A DNA stretch of 64,000 nt. Origin: Mycobacterium paragordonae. Lineage in GTDB: Bacteria > Actinomycetota > Actinomycetes > Mycobacteriales > Mycobacteriaceae. A program made the position numbers and the translations under genes. Position 1 is the first letter of the stretch; each line of letters opens with the position of its first letter. Location: positions 6,014,001 to 6,078,000 of the forward strand of contig NZ_CP025546.1 in NCBI RefSeq assembly GCF_003614435.1, in the 5' to 3' direction. The notes beneath the pieces are model-generated. The model saw only the letters and a program-made list of their open reading frames with translations, did no database searches and was not told where the DNA came from. Of the stretch, positions 54,253-63,210 are shown in pieces.

Positions 54253-55245
54253 GTGACCAAGCAGGCCAACATGACCACTCTCCGAACGATCGAACTGCAC
54301 GGCGAACGTGTCGCGTACCGCGACGAGGGCGCCGGCGAGGTGCTGCTGCTGATCCACGGGATGGGCGGCAACTCCAACAACTGGCGCGAGATGATCCCCG
54401 CGCTCGCCAAGAAGTATCGCGTCATCGCACCGGACCTGATGGGCCACGGTCAGAGCGCCAAGCCGCGGGGCGACTACTCGCTGGGTGCCTTCGCGGTGTG
54501 GTTGCGGGATTTGCTTGACGCCCTTGGTATTCCGCGGGTGACGATCGTCGGCCACTCGCTGGGCGGCGGCATCGCGATGCAATTCGCCCACCAGCACCGC
54601 GACTACTGCGAACGACTGATCCTGATCAGCAGCGGCGGCCTGGGCAACGAGGTGAACCGGACGTTGCGGCTGGCGTCGCTGCCCGGATCGGGCATGCTGC
54701 TGCAACTGGCGTCCTCGAAGCCGGTCATCAAAGCCCGGATGGCGTTGTCGGCCCTCGGCAACCACGCGGACCTCAGCCACCACTGGGAGGCCCACGCCGC
54801 ACTGTCGAACCGGGAGAACCGGCAGGCATTCCTGCGCACCCTGCGCGCCGTCGTCGACAGCCGCGGACAGGCCGTCTGCGCGCTGAACCGCCTGCACCTC
54901 AACGCCGACCGGCCGGTGCTGATCATCACCGGCGATCAGGACCCCGTCATTCCGGTTGCCCACGCGTACGCCGCCCACCAGGCGATGCCGCAGAGCCGGA
55001 TGCACGTCATCCCCGGCGTCGCCCACCATCCCCACACCGAATGCGCCGACACCGTGGCACGACTCATCAACGACTTCATCGGATCTGACGAGGAGCACGC
55101 GGACGCTGCCGTCTCGCTGGCCGAGTGGTCGGCGGCGCAGCACGCCGGCGCGCGGTCGCGGACCGCGACCCAAAGGATCAACCGGCGACGCTCACGGCGC
55201 CACCTGCACGCGGTGCCCTCCGCAGACGAATCCCTTTGCGGCTGA
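54253..55245 (+). CDS. Alpha/beta hydrolase
   Basis: 330 residues from GTG 54253, or 324 from ATG 54271, which fits the family start MTTLRTIELHGERVAYRD better. Oxyanion motif LIHGMGGNSNNW, nucleophile in GHSLGGG, Asp in ITGDQDPVIP and His in GVAHHPHTE form a full triad. A basic, probably disordered C-terminal tail (about 300-330) extends beyond the fold. 81 bp after the SDR, so it could belong to the same operon or have its own promoter. Confidence 0.85.
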   Translation: MTKQANMTTLRTIELHGERVAYRDEGAGEVLLLIHGMGGNSNNWREMIPALAKKYRVIAPDLMGHGQSAKPRGDYSLGAFAVWLRDLLDALGIPRVTIVGHSLGGGIAMQFAHQHRDYCERLILISSGGLGNEVNRTLRLASLPGSGMLLQLASSKPVIKARMALSALGNHADLSHHWEAHAALSNRENRQAFLRTLRAVVDSRGQAVCALNRLHLNADRPVLIITGDQDPVIPVAHAYAAHQAMPQSRMHVIPGVAHHPHTECADTVARLINDFIGSDEEHADAAVSLAEWSAAQHAGARSRTATQRINRRRSRRHLHAVPSADESLCG

Positions 55246-55358
55246 ACAGGTGTGCAATATATGACTTCGCCCTGAGTCTGCCCCGGCACGGCGCGGTGGC
55301 TTCGTGATGCGGCTTGAATCGGAGCTTTGCGCAATACATCGTTTCGGGGGGAAAGTCG

Positions 55359-57323
55359 TTGGAGCAGGAGGGGACGCCGTTCGGCCGTTATCGGCTGATC
55401 GAGCTGATCGGCCGCGGTGGCATGGGCGAGGTGTGGCGGGCCTACGACACCGAAACGCAGCGGGTGGTCGCCGTCAAGGTACTGCCGGCGAACCTGGCAA
55501 ACGACTCGACGTTCGTGCAGCGGTTCCGCCGCGAGGCCCTGGCCGCGGCGGGGCTCAACGACCCGCATGTCATCCCGATCCACCACTTCGGCGAGATCGA
55601 CGGCCGCCTGTACGTCGACATGCGCCTGATCAACGGACGTGACCTGCAGAGCATCATCGCCGAAGGCGCCATGGACCCGGCGCGGGCGGTGGCGATCATC
55701 GAGCAGGTCGCCTCGGCGCTGCACGACGCGCATCAGATCGGGTTGGTACACCGCGACGTCAAACCGTCCAACATCCTGGTCACCCCGCGCGACTTCGCGT
55801 ATCTGATCGATTTCGGGATCGCCGCCGCGTCCGGGGAGACGCGGATGACCGGCACCGGCAGCGTGATCGGCACCTGGGCCTACATGGCGCCGGAACGGCT
55901 GAGCAGCGGCCAGAACGATCCGCGCAGCGACACCTACGCCCTGGCGTGCGTCCTGCACGAATGCCTGACGGGCAGCCAGCCGTTTCCCGGCCGCAGCATC
56001 GAGCAGCAGATCGGCGGCCATCTCGGGCTGCCGGCGCCGCGTCCGTCCACGCTGCGCCGAGGTTTGCCGGTGCAACTCGACGGGGTCATCGCGATCGGGA
56101 TGGCCAAGAATCCCGACCAGCGCTATCCGTCCGCGACCGAGCTGGCCGCGGCGGCGCGTTCGGCGATCACCCAGCCGACGGCGCTGCCCTCCCGGGACCC
56201 GTCCGAGTCCGAGACCCACCGGTTGGCCGTGCCGCGCAACTACTACCCGGCGACGCCGGGCGGCGGGGTGTCCCCCACCGACGCGACCCAGTACCGGCCC
56301 TACGGCGCGGACGCTCCGGCCGGCCCGACACCTCCTCCGGCACGGCCGGCGCCGCCCGGTGCTGAGCCGAATCCCAAGCCGAATCCCAAGCGTCGCCGCG
56401 CCATCCTGGCCGGCGCCGCCGCCGCGGTGCTTGCGGTGATCGGCCTGGTCACCGCCCTGTTATTGATCCCGAACGACAAGGCGAGCCGCGCGGACGTCCC
56501 GCTGGCCAACAGTGGTCCGCTGACCGGCACGTACACCGCCACCTTCGGGCAGAGCATCGGCCTGTCCGGCAGGCCCGAGCCCGGTGGGGAGCCGGCCGAC
56601 AAAGAGACGTGGAAAATGCGGTCGGTGTGCGGCGCGAAAGGGTGTGTGGCCACCGCGGCGCGAAGCACCGGAGCACTGAAGCACCCGACCAACCTGGTGT
56701 TCGACGACATCAGCGGCCGCTGGATCGCCGTCACCCTGGACACCGAGTCCTGCCACGGCCGGGACATCGAGGAGTGGCACTGGGTCTATCTGCTCCCGCG
56801 GCCGGACGGCAGCATGGCCGGGGAATGGATCGACGATTCCGTCGAGTGCTACAGCAAACGCAGCGTGACATTCACCCGCAGCGGCGACGCCGACGTGGCC
56901 GGCCTGCCCGACCCGGCCGCGCTACCCGCACGGGTGGCGTCCCCGGCGCTGGGACTCCGCGGCTTCTACCGATCGAAGGTGACGACGGCGACCGGCCAAC
57001 CGAAGTTGGCCGACCAGGACTTCAGCGTCGACACGTTCTGCCTGCGAGCCGGGGACCGATGCCTGAGCCGGTTCGTGCTGACCGATTTCTCCGACCACCA
57101 GCTGTTCATCTTCGCCAACAACGCCTGGACGGAGAACTCCGAGGAAGACGCCCCCTGCCCGGCCGGCGGAACGAGTCACGTCCGGATGACCGGTGTCTTC
57201 CCGCTTCCCAAACCGGCTCAGGACCCGATCACGTCGCTCTCCGGCCACGGCATGGAGGACGTTTCGGGTAGCGCGTGCAAGGGCGGCCCCTACGACCAGG
57301 TCTTCACCCGGATCAGGGACTGA
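55359..57323 (+). CDS. PknE-like membrane Ser/Thr protein kinase
   Basis: 654 residues from TTG 55359, preceded by GGGGGGAAAG; TTG 55314 is the longer alternative. Kinase domain about 1-270: IGRGGMGEVW, AVKVL lysine, complete HRDVKPSN catalytic loop, DFGIA and MAPER. PknE-like sequences DPHVIPIHHFGEIDGRLYVDMRLINGRDL are present. A Pro-rich linker leads to one membrane helix (about 350-375). The outside part has two related modules with paired cysteines (RSVCGAKGCVATAAR; TFCLRAGDRCLSRFV), unlike the DsbA-like domain of PknE itself. Probably a sensor kinase; the ligand is unknown. Confidence 0.88.
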   Translation: MEQEGTPFGRYRLIELIGRGGMGEVWRAYDTETQRVVAVKVLPANLANDSTFVQRFRREALAAAGLNDPHVIPIHHFGEIDGRLYVDMRLINGRDLQSIIAEGAMDPARAVAIIEQVASALHDAHQIGLVHRDVKPSNILVTPRDFAYLIDFGIAAASGETRMTGTGSVIGTWAYMAPERLSSGQNDPRSDTYALACVLHECLTGSQPFPGRSIEQQIGGHLGLPAPRPSTLRRGLPVQLDGVIAIGMAKNPDQRYPSATELAAAARSAITQPTALPSRDPSESETHRLAVPRNYYPATPGGGVSPTDATQYRPYGADAPAGPTPPPARPAPPGAEPNPKPNPKRRRAILAGAAAAVLAVIGLVTALLLIPNDKASRADVPLANSGPLTGTYTATFGQSIGLSGRPEPGGEPADKETWKMRSVCGAKGCVATAARSTGALKHPTNLVFDDISGRWIAVTLDTESCHGRDIEEWHWVYLLPRPDGSMAGEWIDDSVECYSKRSVTFTRSGDADVAGLPDPAALPARVASPALGLRGFYRSKVTTATGQPKLADQDFSVDTFCLRAGDRCLSRFVLTDFSDHQLFIFANNAWTENSEEDAPCPAGGTSHVRMTGVFPLPKPAQDPITSLSGHGMEDVSGSACKGGPYDQVFTRIRD

Positions 57324-57328
57324 GCCGG

Positions 57329-59050
57329 CTAGACCGGGACGGGCAGCCCGGTCAGATCGCTGAGGCTGGGATGCATCAGCGAGTCGATGAAGTCCTCGGC
57401 CACCGCCAAGGGGAAGTTGGCGGTGGCGGTGCCGACCCCTTCGAGACCGTCGCGGACCGCGATCGCGAACGTCGTCGGATCGCCGGAAAGCAAGCCCGCG
57501 AAGGCGTTCCACGCTGCCACCTGCGGCGGCACGATCAGGTTCCGGAAGTCGACGAACAACTTGGTCGGCAGATTCGCCGGTCCGACGGGCACGCCGTCCC
57601 AGCTGACCAGGTTCCAACCACCCTTGGGATCGCCCTGCATGACGACAACGCTGGTGTTGTTGAGCTGATGGGTGAGCAGCAGTAAGGGGTTCGGGTTGTT
57701 GACGTTCATCAACGTGCCGACCTCGATCGTGAAGGCGCTCGAGTACGCCGCCTCGGTGATGTGGCCGGTCACCGGCGAGACAACCGGGTTGCCCATCGCG
57801 GTGTTGTACATGGTCTGCACCGACTGGGTGAAGGCGTTGTTGAACACGATTCCGTTGACGTTCGTGGAACCCGGCGCCAGCATCGGCACCAGGGGGAAGC
57901 CGAGCGTCCACGCGACCGGGCCGATCAGATAGAGGATGCCCGCGGGGCTGATCTGCGGCAGGCCCTCGAAGATGCCCGCGTTGATCTCGTTCAGTCCGGC
58001 AAGGATCTGCGGGTTGGCGGTCAGGTAACTCGCGGTCTGCTGCGTCCGCAGCAACTCGGACGCGAATATTCCGGCGTAATTGTTCGGCGGCGCAAGCACA
58101 TTCGCGATGGCCTGGGCCTGCTGCTGACCCAGTGCTGTGAGCGCCACGCCCGGGACCGCGGTGTCGATCCAGCCCTGTGCATTGGCAATCGACTGGGCAT
58201 GGCGCACGAAATCGATCTGGATGAGCGTGCCCGGCCCGGCGGTGGGCAGCACACCCGCGCCGGGGACGCCGACGAACAACCCGCCTCGACCGGCGAACCC
58301 ACCGCCTGCGGCGGCGCCCCCGTTGCCGAAGAACAGCGCCTGTCCGCCGCTGCCTCCGGTACCGCCTACTCCGCCCAGACCGCCGTTGCCCATCAGCCAG
58401 CCGCCGACACCGCCGGTGCCGCCGATCGCGCCGCCGAACCCGGCGCCACCGGCGCCGCCATTGCCGATCAGGCCGGCGTTTCCGCCGGTGCCGCCCGGTG
58501 TTACACCGGCCGTCGGCGAGTAGCCCGTGCCGCCGTCACCGAACAGGAAGCCGCCGGCGCCGCCGGTGGGGTGAGCCGCGGTGCCGGCGACCCCGTGGCC
58601 GATCAGCCCGCGTCCGAACAACAGAGTCGTCGGCGTGTTGATGATCGGGTCCAGCGCCTGACCCAGCGGACTGGCGATCCAGGCGTCACCGGCCAGGTGG
58701 ATCGGACCATAGACCAAGTTCTGAAACCCGTTCGCGACAGCCGAATCCAGGCCGTCCAGCGCAGCGGCGGCCGCGGCCTCGGCACCCGAGTACGACGCCG
58801 CGGCGACGCCCAGGTTTTGCACGAATTGCTCGTAGTACGAGGCCGCCTCAACCGCCGCCGCCTGGTACTGCGAACCGTGCGTGCCGAACAATGCCGCGAC
58901 AGCCAACGACACCTCGTCAGCGGCCGCCGCCGCCAGTTCGGTCGTCGGGAGTACCACCCCGAGATTTCCGGTCCGCAGTGCCTCGCCGATCTGAGCCAAA
59001 TCCGTTGCCGCCGTCGTCAACAAGCCCGGCGCCGTGGTCACATATGACAT
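57329..59050 (-). CDS. PE_PGRS protein with histidine phosphatase domain (PE_PGRS11-like)
   Basis: 573 residues. PE domain 1-95 with Y87-x3-E91 secretion motif; linker LFGRGLIGHG; PGRS about 160-265; then a phosphoglycerate-mutase-type histidine phosphatase: R283-H284 in DFVRHAQSIAN, a conserved Arg/Glu region in FASELLRTQQTA and a second catalytic His in LLLLTHQLNN. It corresponds to H37Rv Rv0754 (PE_PGRS11), reported as a surface phosphoglycerate mutase, and in H37Rv also lies near phoPR. Expected to be exported by ESX-5. Its stop is 5 bp from the convergent kinase stop. Confidence 0.88.
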   Translation of the reverse strand: MSYVTTAPGLLTTAATDLAQIGEALRTGNLGVVLPTTELAAAAADEVSLAVAALFGTHGSQYQAAAVEAASYYEQFVQNLGVAAASYSGAEAAAAAALDGLDSAVANGFQNLVYGPIHLAGDAWIASPLGQALDPIINTPTTLLFGRGLIGHGVAGTAAHPTGGAGGFLFGDGGTGYSPTAGVTPGGTGGNAGLIGNGGAGGAGFGGAIGGTGGVGGWLMGNGGLGGVGGTGGSGGQALFFGNGGAAAGGGFAGRGGLFVGVPGAGVLPTAGPGTLIQIDFVRHAQSIANAQGWIDTAVPGVALTALGQQQAQAIANVLAPPNNYAGIFASELLRTQQTASYLTANPQILAGLNEINAGIFEGLPQISPAGILYLIGPVAWTLGFPLVPMLAPGSTNVNGIVFNNAFTQSVQTMYNTAMGNPVVSPVTGHITEAAYSSAFTIEVGTLMNVNNPNPLLLLTHQLNNTSVVVMQGDPKGGWNLVSWDGVPVGPANLPTKLFVDFRNLIVPPQVAAWNAFAGLLSGDPTTFAIAVRDGLEGVGTATANFPLAVAEDFIDSLMHPSLSDLTGLPVPV

Positions 59051-59157
59051 CGCCCACCCTCGTTGGTATCGCGCTTAGCCTCATCATCGCGCCCCGTGCC
59101 GGGAAATGAGCGCATATCAGAAAACTGGGTGAACAAACGGTGATCGAGCGGTTGCCG

Positions 59158-59937
59158 CTACGCTTTTCGGCTCTTTCGGTCAAGAAACGCCTGCATGTGC
59201 CGCTGCGGTTCGCCGGTCAGGAACGCCGTTCCGAACTCCGCCACGCTGTCTTCGACCGCTGCGTGCAGCGACATGTCGAACCACTTGTTCAGTAACCGCT
59301 TCTGCTGCCGGACCGCGGCCGGCCCGAATCCGCCGAGTCTTGTTGTGAGCTGGGCGATGCGGGCATCTAACGCGTCGGGCGCGACGGCCTCGTGGACCAG
59401 GCCCCAGGCTAGTGCCGTGGCGGCGTCGATCGTCTCGCCGGTGAGCAGCATCCACGCCGAATGTCCGGCGCCGATCAGCGCCGGCATCAGGGCCGCGTGG
59501 ATCACCGAGGGGATTCCGACGGCCACCTCCGGCATGCCGAACCTGGCGCCGGTTTCGGCGATTCGCAGATCGCAGGACATCGCGACCTCCAGACCACCGC
59601 CGAGGCAGTAGCCCGCGAGCCGGGCGATCACCGGGACGGGGCATTCGCGAATCGCCTCGCACAGGCCGGCGAGCCGGCGGATGAACACCTGGCCGCTGTC
59701 CTGGTCGAGCTTGACCATCTCGTTGATGTCGGCGCCGCCGATGAACGCGCTGTCACCCGAGCCGCGCAGCACCACCACGCGCACGTCAGGATCTTCCCCG
59801 GCCGTTTGCAGCGCTTCGGTGAGCGCCGAAATGGCGGGACTGCCAATGATATTCAACGTTTTGGAGTTGATCAGCTCGATGGTGGACACGCCACCCTGGT
59901 GACTGAGCCGGACGTAGCTGGTTTCCGTCATGGTCAC
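59158..59937 (-). CDS. Enoyl-CoA hydratase/isomerase family protein
   Basis: 259 residues from GTG 59937 (ATG 59931 also possible). The crotonase fold is clear: SAFIGGADINEM (oxyanion loop 1), PVIARLAGYCLGGGLEVAMSCDLRIA (loop 2) and a Glu near GMPEVAVGIPS where hydratases keep a catalytic acid. Its GTG overlaps the stop of the WS/DGAT gene (GTGA). Together they suggest coupled acyl-CoA handling and storage-lipid synthesis, though pathway membership is inferred. Confidence 0.88.
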   Translation of the reverse strand: MTMTETSYVRLSHQGGVSTIELINSKTLNIIGSPAISALTEALQTAGEDPDVRVVVLRGSGDSAFIGGADINEMVKLDQDSGQVFIRRLAGLCEAIRECPVPVIARLAGYCLGGGLEVAMSCDLRIAETGARFGMPEVAVGIPSVIHAALMPALIGAGHSAWMLLTGETIDAATALAWGLVHEAVAPDALDARIAQLTTRLGGFGPAAVRQQKRLLNKWFDMSLHAAVEDSVAEFGTAFLTGEPQRHMQAFLDRKSRKA

Positions 59938-61403
59938 GCGCCGGAGCTGGCGTCCTCCAACTCGTCGAGCGCCTCCCCGGTGTAGACGGCCAGTCGCTGT
60001 AGGTGTGGCAGCGTGTCGCGGCAGCCGATGAACCCGAAATTCAGCGTGCTCGCGTAACTCTGCAGGGTGATGTTGAGCGCCTGGCTGTGCGCGACGAGGG
60101 AGACCGGGTAGGACGCCTCCATCCGACTGCCCCGCAGATACAGCACGTCCTGCGGGCCGGGCACATTGCTGACGCAGAGGTTGAAGGCGTGCGGCAGAGG
60201 CGTTTTCACCCCGCTGAGCGCACTGGCCAACTGCATGGTGAACGGCGCCATCAACGCTGCGGTGTAAGCCAGGATCGCGTCCCGGTTCATCTTCGCCAAC
60301 TCGGCCTTGGCCATGCGGGTCGTCGCGGTCACCGTTGCCAACCGCTCCAGCGGATCTTCGATGTTGGTGCCCAGCGAACCAAGGATCGCGGCGACGGCGT
60401 TGCCGCCGCCCTCGTCGTCCTTAGGGCGCACGTTCACCGGCAACATCGCGATCAGCGACTTCTCCGGCAACTCCCCCAACTCGTCGAGGAAGCGCCGCAG
60501 GCTGCCGCCGCAGATGGCCAACGCGACATCGTTGACCGTCGAATCATTGGCTGCGCCAATCTTTTTGAGACGATCGAGCTCGTACTGCTGGGTGGCGAAA
60601 CGGCGGTTGCGGCTGATCCGGGTGTTGAGGATGCAGTGCGGTGCCTGTACCGAGCCGATCAGGTTGCGGTACTCGTTGTCGCTGCGCAGCTGGGTGTTGA
60701 TCAGCGCCTTGGTGAGATCGAATGTGGACCGTCCCGCACCCGCAACCGAACCGAGCGCGCTGCCCACCCCGCTGACCATCCCGCCGAGGTTGCCCACCAC
60801 ACCGCCGAGGCTGTTGAGCAGACCACCCGCGATACCGCCGGCAGAATCCTCCTTGGTCGGCGAGACCCGGCCAGGGGTTGGGATGTTGAAGAACAACGGG
60901 TGCGTGGTGTCGTGCGGGTCGGTCGACAGACTACGGGCCAGCATCTTCTGCCCGGTGTAACCGTCGATCAGCGCGTGGTGCATCTTGACGTAGATCGCGA
61001 ACCGTCCACCCTCGAGGCCCTCGATGAAGTGCATTTCCCACGGTGGGCGACGCAGGTCCAGAGCGTTACTGTGCAAGCGCGACACCAGGATTCCGAGTTC
61101 GCGCTCGTCACCGGGACTGGCCAGAGCGGAACGCCGGACGTGATAGTCCAGGTCGAACTTGTCGTCGTACACCCAGGACTGGATCGGGCTCAGCAACAGG
61201 TCCGGATGGCTGAGCTTCAGATTCCACGGCGCGACGACTTCATTCGCCTTGCTCTCGTCGACGAGCTGACGCAGGAAGTCGCGCGGCGCATCGGGCGGCG
61301 GGGTGAACGGCATCAACCCACCGACGTGCATCATCGTGCTGGACGTCTCGCCGTAGAGGAACAACATGTCTTGCGGGCCCAGCCGCCGGGCGGTCTTGCT
61401 CAC
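59934..61403 (-). CDS. WS/DGAT-family diacylglycerol O-acyltransferase / wax ester synthase
   Basis: 489 residues. The active-site motif HHxxxDG is present as MHHALIDGYT near residue 143. LSHPDLLLSP, DLDYHVRRSALASPGD, NDVALAICGGSLRRFL and a late NVPGPQDVLYLRG segment are typical of mycobacterial Tgs proteins. It uses acyl-CoA to esterify diacylglycerol or long-chain alcohols at the membrane. A Gly/Ser/Val-rich insertion (about 190-225) separates the two CAT-like halves. First gene of a pair with the enoyl-CoA hydratase. Confidence 0.92.
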   Translation of the reverse strand: MSKTARRLGPQDMLFLYGETSSTMMHVGGLMPFTPPPDAPRDFLRQLVDESKANEVVAPWNLKLSHPDLLLSPIQSWVYDDKFDLDYHVRRSALASPGDERELGILVSRLHSNALDLRRPPWEMHFIEGLEGGRFAIYVKMHHALIDGYTGQKMLARSLSTDPHDTTHPLFFNIPTPGRVSPTKEDSAGGIAGGLLNSLGGVVGNLGGMVSGVGSALGSVAGAGRSTFDLTKALINTQLRSDNEYRNLIGSVQAPHCILNTRISRNRRFATQQYELDRLKKIGAANDSTVNDVALAICGGSLRRFLDELGELPEKSLIAMLPVNVRPKDDEGGGNAVAAILGSLGTNIEDPLERLATVTATTRMAKAELAKMNRDAILAYTAALMAPFTMQLASALSGVKTPLPHAFNLCVSNVPGPQDVLYLRGSRMEASYPVSLVAHSQALNITLQSYASTLNFGFIGCRDTLPHLQRLAVYTGEALDELEDASSGA

Positions 61404-61585
61404 GGGCTACTCCTTCTCGGTGTCACCGGTGATTGTGACCGTAGCCCAAAGTCAGCCCGCCGGACCCTCCGATTTCACTTCGCGCCGCTTCCGGGGGCGG
61501 CGCCGGGAGCGGTGACCGACCGAGCACTACGCTCGCGTCGGCGCAATCACGTTCTGGCGCAACCAGATAGCCGCTGGAGGAAGCG

Positions 61586-62545
61586 TCAGTACAGGGGGAC
61601 CCAGACGCCGAAGAACCAGTAACCCCAACCGCCGTACTGCCAGTTGAACACGGGTAGGACGGTGAAGGTGTTGTAGTTGAACTGGCCGAAGTCATTGCGC
61701 CCGTAGTTGACGTCGCGCGCCGGCCCGTCCCATGGACGGTTCCAGCCGCCGGGGGGCGGCGCACCGTTCCAGCCTCCGGGAGGCGGCGGGCCTTCCCAGT
61801 TGGGCGGCGGGTGGCCGGGGGCCGGGCCGTCGTTCCAGCGGTAACCGCGCAGCGGCGGCGGTGGCGGCGCGCCCCGTCCCGGGAAGGCGAAGCCGGCGGG
61901 GAGATCGGTGGGACCGCCGAATTGGTTGCTGGCCCGCACCAGGTTCTCCCGCGGAATGAAGGGTGGGTGCGGCGGTTGAGTGGGCGGCGCGTTGATGATC
62001 ACGTTGATCTGGATCTGCGCCGCGCTGGTGGTGGTGGTCTGCCCCGCCGCGGTGGTGGTGGCTGAACTGCCCGACGTCGAGCTCTGGCCGGCCGGCGTCG
62101 TCGTCGTCTGCCCGCTCGTCGTCGTCTGACCGGTGGTGGTGGTCTGACCGGTGGTGGTGGTTTGTCCACTCGCCGTGGTGGTGGTGGTCACGGCGGCCGA
62201 TGTCGTGGTCTGCGAAGCCGGTGGCGTCGTCGTGGTTGCCGGCACCGTCGTGGTCGCGGCCGGCGGCGTCGTCGTGGCCGGTGCCGCGGTGGTGGCGGGC
62301 GGCGCGGTGGTAGCCGGTGGCGCGGTGGTGGCAGGCGGCGCGGTGGTGGCGGGGGCCGCCGTCGTGGCGGGAGCCACGGTGGTCTGCGGCGCCGGCGCGA
62401 CGGTAGTCGCCGGACCCGGTGTGTCCGGCGCCAACGGCAGCGGTCCCAGCGGAGCAGAGTTTGCGAGCCCGGAGTCCAGCATCACCGCGGCGAAGCTGAG
62501 GCTCACCGCCATCGCCGCCGCACCGGCAACGCGTTTAACATCCAT
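61586..62545 (-). CDS. Secreted Thr/Pro/Ala-rich protein with conserved aromatic C-terminus
   Basis: 319 residues from ATG 62545 (AAAGGA upstream). A Sec-type signal peptide (MDVKRVAGAAAMAVSLSFAAVML, cleavage after ANSA) is followed by a long low-complexity region (about 45-185) of PATTAP and TTTGQ repeats, probably O-glycosylated or extended. Then comes a Pro/Gly/Trp-rich segment with repeated GGWN motifs and a C-terminal QYGGWGYWFFGVWVPLY. A similar tail occurs in other mycobacterial exported proteins. Function unknown; a wall-spanning stalk is plausible. Confidence 0.8.
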   Translation of the reverse strand: MDVKRVAGAAAMAVSLSFAAVMLDSGLANSAPLGPLPLAPDTPGPATTVAPAPQTTVAPATTAAPATTAPPATTAPPATTAPPATTAAPATTTPPAATTTVPATTTTPPASQTTTSAAVTTTTTASGQTTTTGQTTTTGQTTTSGQTTTTPAGQSSTSGSSATTTAAGQTTTTSAAQIQINVIINAPPTQPPHPPFIPRENLVRASNQFGGPTDLPAGFAFPGRGAPPPPPLRGYRWNDGPAPGHPPPNWEGPPPPGGWNGAPPPGGWNRPWDGPARDVNYGRNDFGQFNYNTFTVLPVFNWQYGGWGYWFFGVWVPLY

Positions 62546-62613
62546 GGCAGTGTCCTTTCTTGGGTCCCTTTTCGGGTCCTTCTAGGCCCCTTCCCGGGCT
62601 TCGCAAACCTGCA

Positions 62614-63081
62614 CTATGGGCAGGTCACGCTCATTTCGAAAGTCTTGGACACCGGCTTCGGGTCGGTCGGATTGGACATGTCGACGCCGGAGGCGGTGCC
62701 CTTGATGCCATAGGCCTTGCCGTCCACCGCGGCTCCGGCGTTGGTGGCTTGATTGGGCGCCGCGTCCGAGAAGCCCATCGTGATCCCGTTGACGTTGCCC
62801 AGGCCCACGGAGTGGACGATCGGCGGGTTGCCGGTGCTGACCACCGCGCCGACGCCGTTCGCCACGTCGCCGATACCGATGTTGATGTTGGAACCCGCCG
62901 TCGTGCAGGTCACGGGTCCCGACACATTCAGCGTCTGACCGTCGACGACCACCTTCGGGGCGGGGGGACCCGCCGGTGGAGAACTCGGTTGGCCCGTGTC
63001 GGATTTGTTGCTCGAGCATCCGGCGCAGGCCGCCGCCGCGATCGCCACGCTGGTAACACCAACCCAGATCTCTCGCTTCAC
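62614..63081 (-). CDS. LpqH-like 19-kDa family lipoprotein
   Basis: 155 residues from GTG 63081 (VKREIWVGV), with AAGGAG just upstream; the next GTG, 63084, adds one residue. Lipobox AAACAGC with the lipidated Cys before SSNKS. The mature sequence PKVVVDGQTLNVSGPVTCTT, HSVGLGNVNGITMGF, TASGVDMSNP and KTFEMSVTC closely follows the M. tuberculosis 19-kDa antigen LpqH, including its paired cysteines. The H37Rv lpqH lies elsewhere, so this is a paralogue or relocated member. Surface-exposed, TLR2-type lipoprotein expected. Confidence 0.88.
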   Translation of the reverse strand: MKREIWVGVTSVAIAAAACAGCSSNKSDTGQPSSPPAGPPAPKVVVDGQTLNVSGPVTCTTAGSNINIGIGDVANGVGAVVSTGNPPIVHSVGLGNVNGITMGFSDAAPNQATNAGAAVDGKAYGIKGTASGVDMSNPTDPKPVSKTFEMSVTCP

Positions 63082-63210
63082 CACTGTCTCCTTGCGACCG
63101 GTGCAACGACGCCGACGCGCTTCGCGACGACGCGTGGCGGCCGAGTACCCGCAGGTCACGATTTGCAAACAACGTCATTCGGTGTTCACAAGAAAGTCGG
63201 CAACCGGCCG

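Noticed and set aside
57761..59047. Plus-strand frame opposite the PE_PGRS11-like gene
   Set aside because: GC-rich PGRS repeats keep the opposite strand open; no domain is visible.
61586..62545. CRISPR-like repeats in the Thr/Pro-rich gene
   Set aside because: The repeats are short codon-level repeats (PATTAP, TTTGQ) in a coding frame with a signal peptide; there are no regular spacers and no cas genes.
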